From CAG-791 sp045546175 (lineage in GTDB: Bacteria > Bacillota > Clostridia > Lachnospirales > Lachnospiraceae): 42,668 nt of DNA. The notes under the pieces were generated by a model. It was given only the letters and a program-made list of their open reading frames with translations, was not told the DNA's origin and made no database searches. Every line of letters starts with the position of its first letter. The stretch's first letter is position 1. Shown here in pieces: positions 32,736 to 40,114 of the stretch. The translations under genes and the position numbers were made by a program. The DNA lies in the NCBI GenBank assembly GCA_045546175.1, contig JAZQCI010000066.1, positions 1 through 42,668 on the forward strand. Reading direction: 5' to 3'.

Positions 32736-33800
32736 TTAACCGTTCAGCTTCGGATCGAATGCGTCGCGCAGACCGTCGCCGAACAGGTTCAGCGAAAGAA
32801 CGATCAGCGAAATGACGATCGCCGGAATTACAAGCCTGTAAGGATAGGAGCTCAGGCCGTTAAGCGCGTCGGAAGCCAGCGAGCCCAGTGACGGCATGGG
32901 CGCGTTGACGCCCAGTCCCAGGAAGGACAGATAGCTTTCCGTGAAAATAGCGCTCGGAATCTGCAGAGCCGTCGAAATGACGATGACGGACACGCAGTTG
33001 GGAAGCAGGTGCTTACGGATGACCCAGCCGCCCTTGGCGCCCGCCGCCTGCGCCGCCAGTACGTACTCCTGCTCTCGCAGTGACAGGATCTGGCCACGCA
33101 CAAGTCTCGCCATGGAGACCCAGTACAGAAGCGCGAAAATAATGAACAGTGAGATAATGTTCGAGCCGATCTTGGCGAGCGGCGTTCCTTCCAGCTTGCT
33201 GGCCAGTGTCATCTTGAGAACCGATGCCAGCAGGATGACCATGAGCATATCCGGCAGGGAGTAGATGATATCTACGATTCGCATGATGACCATATCCACC
33301 TTGCCTCCCGCGTAGCCGGAGACCGATCCGACCAGAAGGCCGATGACAAGGACGATGATACTGGCGAAGAAACCGACCGCCAGAGAGATCCTCGTTCCGT
33401 AGACAACGCGGATGAAGTAGTCGCGCCCCGCGGAGTCCGTGCCGAAAATGTGAGGGAATACGGACTGTCCCTGGTCCCTGAGTGCCTGCTCCGTCGAGGA
33501 GTACTCGAAGGGCCTCAGATTGTTGAATGTCGCGTCCACGGGCTTGCCGGGCTGCATGCCCAGCATCATCTCGTATTTGTAAGGCCAGAACATGGGCACG
33601 AAGATCGCCGCGAGCGTGATGATCACGATGATATAGAAGCTGACCATTGCCACCTTGTTCTTGCGAAGGCGGCGGATGCCGTCCTTAAACGCGGTCGTGG
33701 AAGGCCGCATCTGGACCATATATTCCTTTTCTTCCGCGGTAGCAGGGATGAAGTCGTCGATATTCACCTGCATACTCAGATTTTTAATATTCTCATTCAC
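32736..33800 (-). CDS. oppC: Oligopeptide ABC transporter permease
   Basis: A membrane permease of about 354 residues. The N-terminal cytoplasmic part leads into a first helix near residues 52-72 (VAMVSFYIIVIITLAAIFV). The core has five more helices and the EAA loop AAGAKGGWVIRKHLLPN that docks onto OppD/F. The FGTDSAGRDYFIRVVYGTRISL motif is typical of OppC. A GTG at 33798-33800 has GGAGG eight bases upstream and is my chosen start; an ATG at 33818, overlapping the oppB stop, is the alternative. It forms the channel with OppB. Confidence 0.93.
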   Translation of the reverse strand: MNENIKNLSMQVNIDDFIPATAEEKEYMVQMRPSTTAFKDGIRRLRKNKVAMVSFYIIVIITLAAIFVPMFWPYKYEMMLGMQPGKPVDATFNNLRPFEYSSTEQALRDQGQSVFPHIFGTDSAGRDYFIRVVYGTRISLAVGFFASIIVLVIGLLVGSVSGYAGGKVDMVIMRIVDIIYSLPDMLMVILLASVLKMTLASKLEGTPLAKIGSNIISLFIIFALLYWVSMARLVRGQILSLREQEYVLAAQAAGAKGGWVIRKHLLPNCVSVIVISTALQIPSAIFTESYLSFLGLGVNAPMPSLGSLASDALNGLSSYPYRLVIPAIVISLIVLSLNLFGDGLRDAFDPKLNG

Positions 33801-33814
33801 TTTGCTGCCCTCCG

Positions 33815-34741
33815 TCATTCCAGATTGATCCTGGGATCCACAACCTTGTACATGATGTCACTGACCAGATTCATGATGACGATGAAGGTCGCCAGTACGA
33901 TCGTCGTTCCCATGATCAGCGTGTAGTCGCGGTTCGTGATGCTGTTGACGAATGCGCGTCCGATACCGGGCACGGCAAAGATCTGCTCCACGACCAGGGA
34001 TCCGGTTGTGATGTAAGCGAGCTCCGGTCCCAGATAGGTGATGACCGGGATCAGCGCGTTCTTAAGGGCATGCTTGAAGATGATATTGGTCCTTGAGACG
34101 CCCTTCGCCTTCGCCGTACGGATATAGTCCTGTCCCAGAACGTCCAGCATGGAGGATCTGGTAAGACGGGTAATATAGGACATCGGGTACAGCATCAGCG
34201 TTATGACCGGAAGGACCAGTCCCGCCGGCGTCGATCCGTTCGCGGGGAAAATATGCGACCTCACCGCGAAGGCAACCAGAAGGAGCGATCCCATGATGAA
34301 GGACGGCATGGAGACAAAAGCCGTGGTGATGACCATGATGACTCTGTCCAGGACCGTGTTTCTACGCAGCGCCGCAAAGGAACCCAGGATGACGCCCAGT
34401 ACCGTTGCGATCGCGGCTGCGATCACGCCCAGCTTGGCCGAGGTCTTGAGACCGTCTCCGATGATATCTATGACCATGCGGCCTCTCTGCTTGAGGGAGG
34501 GGCCGAACCTGAGCTGACATACGTCGGTCAGATATGTGAGATACTGCTGAAACAGCGGCTTATCCAGCCCGTACTTGGCTTCCATCGCCTTCTGTACCTG
34601 GGGTGTTACCGCTTTTTCACCGACAAAGGGCCCGCCGGGAACGGCGTGCATGATGAAGAAGGTCAGCGTGATGACCACCCAGATTGTGAAGATTGCCAGT
34701 ACAATACGTTTGAGAATGTACTTCAAAGTTTTGGGATTCAT
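33815..34741 (-). CDS. oppB: Oligopeptide ABC transporter permease
   Basis: A 308-residue permease with six transmembrane helices, starting ILKRIVLAIFTIWVVITLTFF. The conserved stretch YGLDKPLFQQY, the first-helix PGGPF motif and the EAA loop AKGVSRTNIIFKHALKNALIP identify OppB/DppB-type permeases. The C-terminal GIGRAFVNSITNRDYTLIMG block is also typical. The ATG at 34739-34741 has CGGAG upstream. It is the first gene of the opp operon; the region upstream holds AT-rich palindromes. Confidence 0.95.
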   Translation of the reverse strand: MNPKTLKYILKRIVLAIFTIWVVITLTFFIMHAVPGGPFVGEKAVTPQVQKAMEAKYGLDKPLFQQYLTYLTDVCQLRFGPSLKQRGRMVIDIIGDGLKTSAKLGVIAAAIATVLGVILGSFAALRRNTVLDRVIMVITTAFVSMPSFIMGSLLLVAFAVRSHIFPANGSTPAGLVLPVITLMLYPMSYITRLTRSSMLDVLGQDYIRTAKAKGVSRTNIIFKHALKNALIPVITYLGPELAYITTGSLVVEQIFAVPGIGRAFVNSITNRDYTLIMGTTIVLATFIVIMNLVSDIMYKVVDPRINLE

Positions 34742-34972
34742 TTCACTTTCTCCGTCTCTTTCTTTTTCTTATGTACTGCCTCTGAAAGTTCGCCCTTTGT
34801 AAAAAATAAGGCATTTTTCACAGTAAAACTGCGCTTTCGTTATGGAAATACACAAATATCATTTTATACTCTTTAATGCGTTAATACAACACTTAAACAA
34901 AGGCAAAAACTATCAAATTGATAATATTTATGCACTTTGCAATAAATATTATCAAAATATTGTTCAAATAAA
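34742..34972. promoter_or_regulatory. AT-rich control region upstream of oppB
   Basis: This non-coding stretch should hold the opp promoter. A TATAAA on the minus strand near 34865-34870 is a possible -10 without a good -35. Further upstream are inverted repeats: TATCAA-A-TTGATA at 34911-34923, and a perfect 14-bp pair at 34918-34931 and 34942-34955 with a 10-base spacer. Three TTGATA/TATCAA half-sites in this arrangement suggest regulator binding. No gene is seen. Confidence 0.5.
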
Positions 34973-35012
34973 GAGACACCTCCGTGCAGCCAGCTGCGCC
35001 GGAAGGTGTCTC
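34973..35012 (-). terminator. Terminator of the LOG-to-MBL gene run
   Basis: Minus strand: a stem GAGACACCT/AGGTGTCTC extended by an inner GCAGC/GCTGC stem, followed by TTTATTTG. It lies 186 bp past the MBL stop, with the palindromic repeats in between. Confidence 0.75.
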
Positions 35013-35033
35013 CTTACCTCATGCTTTGTTCAG

Positions 35034-35193
35034 GGCTCGCAGGGCGAGCCGCCGCGGCGCGTGCGGGCTGTCCCTCGGACAGCTTCTTCCTTTCCACACG
35101 CGTATGTATATTAATTAAGGCTCGCAGAGCGAGCCGCCGCGCCGCGTGCGGGCTGTCCCTTGGACAGCTCCTTCCTTTCCGCACGCGTGTGCA
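35034..35193. repeat. Two direct copies of a structured palindromic repeat
   Basis: Two related copies of about 75 bp (35034-35108 and 35119-35193), 85 bp apart. Each contains a GGCTCGC/GCGAGCC hairpin, then GCTGTCC/GGACAGC, enclosed by CGCGTGCGG/CCGCACGCG (perfect in the second copy, one mismatch in the first). They start four bases after the MBL stop codon. A shorter relative is at 39105-39130. No coding potential is supported. Confidence 0.8.
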
Positions 35194-35197
35194 TCAT

Positions 35198-35869
35198 TCA
35201 GATTGTGGCCTCATCGAGAAGGCAGATCTTCTCCCTGAACGGAAGAAGCCTCTCATCGTCCAGATAGACGGCCGCTTCGTCCGCCCTGTTCCAGTAATGC
35301 ATGGGGAACAGATGATGGCACTCCACAGTGTTCAGAAACTCGACGATCGCGTTGGGAGCGCTCTCTCCGAGCCTTGGATCCAGCGGCAGCATGGCCGCGT
35401 CAAAGCTCCAGCCGCTGATCTTCTCGATCTGCCGGCGGTAGATCTTCAGGGAATAGGCGTTCTGATTGTCCGCCGCGTCCTTCCAGCGCCAGATATTGAG
35501 ATCCCCCGCATGGAAGAAATTGTAACCGTCGCTGCTCACGACATAGGCGACGCCTTCGTCGTTGGACCTGATCGCGTACACGAGCGTATTTCTGATCTTG
35601 TAATGCCGGCCGGGCTGCACGTGGAAGATATTATCTCCCTTTCTCTCCGGCGCGGTGCAGCACTCCAGGACGTAATAAATCTCTTTGTATTTATTCAGGA
35701 TCGACCAGATCCTGGGCGAATAGTGATCCGCGCGGCCGTGTGTGACAAAGACATACACTTTTTTCTCCGGATCGAAGGGAGGAAGTTCCCCTTCGTACCA
35801 GTCAAAGATTAGCACAGTCCTCTCTAACTCGATTATAAAACCGCTGTGATAGATGTGTGTTATCTTCAT
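35198..35869 (-). CDS. MBL-fold protein with altered metal motif
   Basis: A 223-residue metallo-beta-lactamase-fold protein. The first strands ITHIYHSGFIIEL and VLIFDWYEG fit the fold. The metal motif reads VTHGRADHY, so the second histidine of HxHxDH is Arg while Asp and His remain. Later ligands appear in FHAGDLNIWRW and LFPMHYW. Two-metal chemistry is therefore in doubt. I chose the ATG at 35867-35869, which overlaps the upstream gene by four bases; the ribosome binding site is weak (GAAGAG). The substrate is unknown. It closes a five-gene run that starts with the LOG gene. Confidence 0.82.
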   Translation of the reverse strand: MKITHIYHSGFIIELERTVLIFDWYEGELPPFDPEKKVYVFVTHGRADHYSPRIWSILNKYKEIYYVLECCTAPERKGDNIFHVQPGRHYKIRNTLVYAIRSNDEGVAYVVSSDGYNFFHAGDLNIWRWKDAADNQNAYSLKIYRRQIEKISGWSFDAAMLPLDPRLGESAPNAIVEFLNTVECHHLFPMHYWNRADEAAVYLDDERLLPFREKICLLDEATI

Positions 35870-36174
35870 ACTTGCTCTTCCCCGAATGCATTGACCTGCT
35901 CGTTCAGCCACTGTGCAGCGGCCGCAAGCCCTTCTGCAGAGAAATCAAATTCCCTGCTCCTCATGGTTTCGGGATTCGCCGCGCCGTAGGCGTACGGCTC
36001 GGGCCATACAGTTGCAAGAAGTACGGCGGGATCTCTCTGGTCAACCGGGGTGTAATGTACATTTTTCAGAGGCTCGCGCGCGATCCTGTAGCGGACTCCC
36101 GCGCAGCTTCCGAAATATGCCTCGCCATATTCATAAAAACTGATTGAATATAGTTCCTTGGGATCTATTTTCAT
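35866..36174 (-). CDS. Small conserved protein of unknown function
   Basis: A 102-residue protein with the well-formed block SISFYEYGEAYFGSCAGVRY, then IAREPLKNVHYTP and LLATVWPEPYAYG, and a helical end (AAAQWLNEQVNAF). I know no function for it. I chose the ATG at 36172-36174; a TTG two codons earlier is possible. It starts six bases after the SEC-C gene's stop and overlaps the MBL gene by four bases, so the three are translated together. The aromatic, sequence-specific character argues for a folded protein. Confidence 0.75.
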   Translation of the reverse strand: MKIDPKELYSISFYEYGEAYFGSCAGVRYRIAREPLKNVHYTPVDQRDPAVLLATVWPEPYAYGAANPETMRSREFDFSAEGLAAAAQWLNEQVNAFGEEQV

Positions 36175-36180
36175 ACGCAA

Positions 36181-37485
36181 TTACTTTCTTCCGTGACACT
36201 TTTTGTATTTTTTGCCGGAGCCGCAAGGGCACGGATCATTGGGAAGGATCTTCTTCCCGCTCCTCTTGTAGGTCACGCTGCCCTCTGTGAGATAGACAGG
36301 CTCCTTCTTGCGGCGAAGCGCCTTCTGATAGGCCTCTTCCATGCCCGCCTCCAGGGCGTCGCGGGGCACCTTGATCTCGTCAAAGGTCTCCAGCTTGTCC
36401 AGGATCGCGTTCCTCATCCCTTCGGGGCCCAGCATCTGCAGCTGGTCCAGGTAGGTCACGACTCTGATATAGGTGTGCGGATACTTCTCGGCTACATAGA
36501 GCAGTTCTTCTCCGTGGTTCTCTATATACCTTGTCATATACCACTCATAGGACAGGGCCGTCAATTTGTCGTTGGTGTCCTGCTCCTCATCGCCGGCGGT
36601 CGCCACGCGGCTCTCCGCGGATAGAAAACTCTCCATCATGGCGCTGACCGCGTTGTCTTCGTGGTACTCATAGGACTCCACCGAGCGGTAGGCGTTCTCG
36701 ATGATGTAGTACTGCTCGCTGTTCAAAAGATAGCCCTGCTCCTCCACTTCCTTTACAAGGGAGCGGAAGGGAATCCGGAAGGTTCTCACAGGCAGCGCCG
36801 TGCTCAGGTAAGAGATATTCTGCGCCAGCTTTTTCTGCATTTTCGCGTCCATCTCCACCGTCGTCAGAAAGCGCTTATAGACGCCGATGTCCACCGTCAG
36901 TCCGACAGCGGCCGTGAGAGCGCCCAGGTACAGCACTCTGACAAAGCATCCGTCCAGAATATCCACGGAACTGACTTCGCGGGTCTCCTCCCAGCGGGTG
37001 ATCTCTTTTCGGAAGATCTCCCTGGCTCTCTCTTTCTGTCCCAGATTCTCCACGCAATCGCCGTAGACTGTGTAAAAGAAGGGATGGTAGCTCTCCGGCG
37101 GGTCAATCTTCTCCAGAAGCGCCGCCGCTTTCTTATACTGCTGCTGTGCGTGGTAAGCCTGCGCCAGGCTGATCACCGTATTCTGGTCGCTGTCGCCGGC
37201 GTCCAGCGCCTCCTCCAGATACTGCTGCGCCTCCGGGAAACGCCCCTGGGACAAGAGACACCTGCCCAGCATGGAGAGCACATCCGAATTTCCGGGGAGC
37301 TTTTCCAGCATCTCTCTGCACAAACTCTCCTGTGCCTCGTAATCGCTCTCGTACTCTCTGTACAGTGCCTGCCGCATCTGCTCGCGGATCACCAGCGGAA
37401 GCTGCGCCGTGTACTGGTCGATCTGCTCCATGTAATCGTGCAGATCACTGCGGACAGTGATCGTTCCTTCTCTTTGTTCTGCCAT
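36181..37485 (-). CDS. TPR-repeat protein with C-terminal SEC-C zinc motif
   Basis: A 434-residue protein. Residues about 40-170 hold TPR-like helical repeats (SMLGRCLLSQGRFPEAQQYL, then LAQAYHAQQQYKKAAALLEKI). The middle is helical and unassigned. The C-terminus is a SEC-C zinc motif: NDPCPCGSGKKYKKCHG (Cys-x-Cys...Cys-His). SEC-C motifs are best known from SecA but occur in many proteins that bind SecB, ribosomes or nucleic-acid partners. The ATG at 37483-37485 has only a distant AAGGA upstream. It follows the AAA ATPase by 53 bp. Its role is unknown. Confidence 0.87.
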   Translation of the reverse strand: MAEQREGTITVRSDLHDYMEQIDQYTAQLPLVIREQMRQALYREYESDYEAQESLCREMLEKLPGNSDVLSMLGRCLLSQGRFPEAQQYLEEALDAGDSDQNTVISLAQAYHAQQQYKKAAALLEKIDPPESYHPFFYTVYGDCVENLGQKERAREIFRKEITRWEETREVSSVDILDGCFVRVLYLGALTAAVGLTVDIGVYKRFLTTVEMDAKMQKKLAQNISYLSTALPVRTFRIPFRSLVKEVEEQGYLLNSEQYYIIENAYRSVESYEYHEDNAVSAMMESFLSAESRVATAGDEEQDTNDKLTALSYEWYMTRYIENHGEELLYVAEKYPHTYIRVVTYLDQLQMLGPEGMRNAILDKLETFDEIKVPRDALEAGMEEAYQKALRRKKEPVYLTEGSVTYKRSGKKILPNDPCPCGSGKKYKKCHGRK

Positions 37486-37538
37486 GATAGATTCAATTAT
37501 CCTTCTTGATTTTCGTTACTTTCCGTATTATTGGCGCT

Positions 37539-39035
37539 TTAAGTGTCTTCTGCGCCTTCGGTGTCTTCTGCGCCGTCCTCAGGCTTCGGTTTTCCCGCTG
37601 GTTCAGGCGCGCTGCCGCCATCGTCTGCAGGGAGATCTGCCTTGGCTCCTTCGCCATCTTCGCCGGGAAGCTTGAGCTCCGATACTCTGACGTCCTTGGC
37701 CGCTTCCGCCATTTTTTCCATTTCCTTGGTGTCTGTATTGTCGCCGATATCCGCCGACAGATCCATGACCGTGATCAGCATCATGTCGTCGTGGGTAGGG
37801 TTCTCCATCTCGGCGACGCGACGGGCCTGGTTCGTGATGATATCCTCAAACATGTTGCGGACTTCACGCGCGTTGGCAAAGTTCTCCTGCCGGAGCATCT
37901 TTCTGGAGATGATGCGGGCGCGGATCTGCTTCTTTGCCTCCTCTTCCACAACATAATCATACTTCTTGCAGTTGAGGTAGAAGATCTGCTCGAGCTCATC
38001 GATGGTGTAGTCCGGGAACTCGATATACTTGTTGAACCTGGACTTGAGTCCGGGATTGCTGTTGATGAACTTCTCCATCGGCTTTGTATAGCCCGCGACG
38101 ATGACAACCAGATCGTCTCTGTAGTCCTCCATAGCCTTGAGGACCGTGTCGATGGCTTCCTGCCCGAAAGCGTCATCCTTCTGGGCGAGCGCATAAGCTT
38201 CGTCGATGAAGAGAACGCCGCCCATCGCTTTTTTGATCTGTTCCTGGGTCTTGAGGGCTGTCTGTCCCACGTAGCCTGCCACAAGGCCGGAGCGGTCGAC
38301 TTCGATCAGCTGTCCTTTGGACAGCACGCCGATCTGCTTGTAGAGCCTTCCGATGATCCTGGCGACGGTCGTCTTGCCGGTTCCGGGATTTCCCGTAAAG
38401 ACAAGGTGAAGGGATACGGGCACAGATTTAAGTCCCTCGTCCTTTCTCATCTTCTGTATTTTGGCAAAAGCCATGATCTCCTTAACGTCTTCCTTGATGG
38501 TCGTGAGGCCGATCAGGGAGTCAAGCTCCTCCATGGGATCCTTCTCGGGCTCGGCGGGCTTGGGCGGCTGTCCGCCTTCCGCCGGTCCTCCGGTCGCCGT
38601 CGCTGTGGGCTGGCCGCCCTCGCCGGCTCCCTTGGCGATCTGGCCGGGCACAAGGGTGGGATTTCCGGACATAAGAGAAAGATCTGCACTTCCCGTATTC
38701 CCGACCATACCGGCCAGTTCATCAAGCCCCTTTTTGTTGGTGTTAGTTATTCCCTGGGTGATCTCGTCCGTGCGCGCCATGAGTTCTTCCGCTTCTTTGA
38801 GCGCTTTTCTGGCGTCCTCAAGGGGATCGGAGCGCTTTTTTCTCGCCTCGTCGAGGAGCTCTGCGGCACTCTTTTCTCTTGAAGAGGATCCCTTCGAAGA
38901 AGATTTTGCGTCCTCTTTCTTCGGCGTTTCTGAGGAAGACCCGAACATATCTCCGTAGATGCCCTTGAGAAGTTTTCTCTCGGCAAGTCCCAGAGCTTCG
39001 AGCCTCTCCAGCTCTTTCTTTGTTTTCTTATCCAT
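37539..39035 (-). CDS. AAA ATPase, CbbX/SpoVK family
   Basis: A 498-residue AAA+ ATPase. The N-terminal 160 residues are charged, with a Ser/Lys-rich segment and a Gly/Pro/Thr linker. The AAA core starts near residue 165 (MEELDSLIGLTTIKEDVKEI), with Walker A TGNPGTGKTT (Lys221), the sensor-like YVGQTA loop, Walker B VLFIDEA (Asp278-Glu279) and an arginine region GLKSRFNKYIEF. The C-terminal lid has ENFANAREVRNMFE, a CbbX/SpoVK signature, followed by an acidic tail. CbbX-type enzymes remodel protein complexes. I chose the ATG at 39033-39035 with AGGAGA upstream. The client is not known. Confidence 0.9.
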   Translation of the reverse strand: MDKKTKKELERLEALGLAERKLLKGIYGDMFGSSSETPKKEDAKSSSKGSSSREKSAAELLDEARKKRSDPLEDARKALKEAEELMARTDEITQGITNTNKKGLDELAGMVGNTGSADLSLMSGNPTLVPGQIAKGAGEGGQPTATATGGPAEGGQPPKPAEPEKDPMEELDSLIGLTTIKEDVKEIMAFAKIQKMRKDEGLKSVPVSLHLVFTGNPGTGKTTVARIIGRLYKQIGVLSKGQLIEVDRSGLVAGYVGQTALKTQEQIKKAMGGVLFIDEAYALAQKDDAFGQEAIDTVLKAMEDYRDDLVVIVAGYTKPMEKFINSNPGLKSRFNKYIEFPDYTIDELEQIFYLNCKKYDYVVEEEAKKQIRARIISRKMLRQENFANAREVRNMFEDIITNQARRVAEMENPTHDDMMLITVMDLSADIGDNTDTKEMEKMAEAAKDVRVSELKLPGEDGEGAKADLPADDGGSAPEPAGKPKPEDGAEDTEGAEDT

Positions 39036-39104
39036 TCGTGCTCTCCTTTTCCCTGACTGTAAAGCGACTGATTCTTTTTCTTTTGCTCCGCGCATCATCT
39101 GTGG

Positions 39105-39130
39105 CGCGAACCGCTGCGCCGCACGCGGGC
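39105..39130. repeat. Partial copy of the palindromic repeat at 35034-35193
   Basis: Most of this GC-rich stretch (GCGAACCGC, TGCGCCGC, ACGCGGGC) aligns with the GCGAGCCGCCGCGCCGC segment of the copies at 35044 and 35129, with a few transitions. It lies five bases after the LOG stop codon, the same placement as the full copies. Confidence 0.45.
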
Positions 39131-39135
39131 GCCTT

Positions 39136-39681
39136 TCATCCGTTCATATATTGTTCTGCAAACTCCGCAACACTCTCCGTATCTGCCAGAAACACGAATT
39201 TTTCCCGGCTCTCCTGATCCAGAAATCCTTCACGTACCATATGATCCAGGAGGCTTCTGAGCGGTTCATAAAAGCCATCCAGATTGAGTATTATACAAGG
39301 CCTGTCATTGTATCCGAGTCTGACCTGCGACATCACTTCCGCGATCTCTTCCAGAGTGCCCGTCCCGCCGGGAAAAGCAATAAAGGCGTCTCCCATCTCG
39401 ATCAGCTTGGCCTTTCTCTCGGCCATTGTCTCCGTGACGATCAGCTCTGTAATCCCGTCGTGCTGCAGGCACGTCTCAACGAAGAACCCCGGTTCAATCC
39501 CGATCACTTCACCTCCGGCCTGCAGGACAGCCTCGGCCAGTTCTCCCATGAGCCCGATCCGGCTTCCTCCGTAGATCAGGCGGTGCCCCGCTCTTCCGAT
39601 CCATGTTCCCAGCTTTATGACTTCCTGCGCGTACTTGGGATCTTTTCCCCGCGCAGAGCCTAAATATACAGTAATATTCAT
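39136..39681 (-). CDS. LOG-family nucleoside 5'-monophosphate phosphoribohydrolase
   Basis: A 181-residue protein of the TIGR00730/LOG family, which cleaves the N-glycosidic bond of nucleoside monophosphates, including cytokinin riboside forms in plants. The family motifs are intact: GGSRIGLMG near residue 38, and FPGGTGTLEE (PGGxGTxxE) near residue 103, with MAERKAKLIEMGDAF between. The Rossmann-like start ITVYLGSARGKDP is typical. The ATG at 39679-39681 has a weak AAGAAA upstream. In bacteria the true substrate is often uncertain. It is the first gene of the minus-strand run down to the MBL gene. Confidence 0.92.
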   Translation of the reverse strand: MNITVYLGSARGKDPKYAQEVIKLGTWIGRAGHRLIYGGSRIGLMGELAEAVLQAGGEVIGIEPGFFVETCLQHDGITELIVTETMAERKAKLIEMGDAFIAFPGGTGTLEEIAEVMSQVRLGYNDRPCIILNLDGFYEPLRSLLDHMVREGFLDQESREKFVFLADTESVAEFAEQYMNG

Positions 39682-39802
39682 GTATTTTTTCTTTCTGACC
39701 CTGATTTTGAAGGCTCTTACCGCGCCATGAATCCTATTTTAACACCATTTTGTGCAGGTTAGCATCATAATAATGCAAATCGGGGCATTTTTATCTGTAA
39801 CA
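39682..39802 (-). promoter_or_regulatory. LOG promoter region
   Basis: Minus strand 39736-39741 reads TAAAAT with an upstream TG (extended -10), about 55 bp before the LOG ATG. GTGCAGGTT at 39752-39760 is the inverse of the AACCTGCAC that starts each 74-bp repeat unit, so repeat-derived sequence reaches the promoter. No gene is seen here. Confidence 0.45.
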
Positions 39803-40024
39803 AACCTGCACAAGCCAACCACGCCCCTACGGAATGAAAAAAGTATGCTGTTCGTCGGTCACCCAGGTCAGAAACAAACCTGCACTTGCCAACCATGCCC
39901 CTACGGAATGAAAAAAGTTTGTTATTCGTCGGTCACCCAAGCCAGAATCAAACCTGCACTTGCCAACCACGCCCCTACGGAATGAAAAAAACTTTCTCCT
40001 CGCAGGTCGCCCCTGTTCGGCACT
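39803..40024. repeat. 74-bp tandem repeat array
   Basis: AACCTGCAC begins units at 39803, 39877 and 39951, so the period is exactly 74 bp. The first 40 bases of each unit, including CAACCACGCCCCTACGGAAT and an A6 run, are nearly identical in all three. The second half is similar in units one and two (TCGTCGGTCACCC) and diverges in unit three. Because 74 is not a multiple of three, each unit falls in a different frame, so it is not a protein repeat. It lies between the alaS terminator and the LOG promoter. Confidence 0.85.
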
Positions 40025-40054
40025 TGTCTGAACTTCCCACAGTCCTGCAAAAAA

Positions 40055-40097
40055 CAAAAAAATGACGTTTTCGGGAACCGAAGTTCCCAAAAACGCC
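40055..40097 (-). terminator. Rho-independent terminator of alaS with a UUCG loop
   Basis: Minus strand: a 15-bp stem (GGCGTTTTTGGGAAC, with two G-U pairs) closed by TTCG and followed by A and seven T, about 18 bp past the alaS stop. Confidence 0.93.
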
Positions 40098-40114
40098 AGT
40101 TTTTCTTAAAAACC

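Noticed and set aside
39803..40024. Possible CRISPR array
   Set aside because: The supposed spacers in units one and two are near copies of each other, the unit has no usual repeat-spacer sizes, and no cas gene is present.
39752..40090. Short open frames on both strands inside the 74-bp array
   Set aside because: The repeat period breaks the frame between units, and there is no ribosome binding site or family match.
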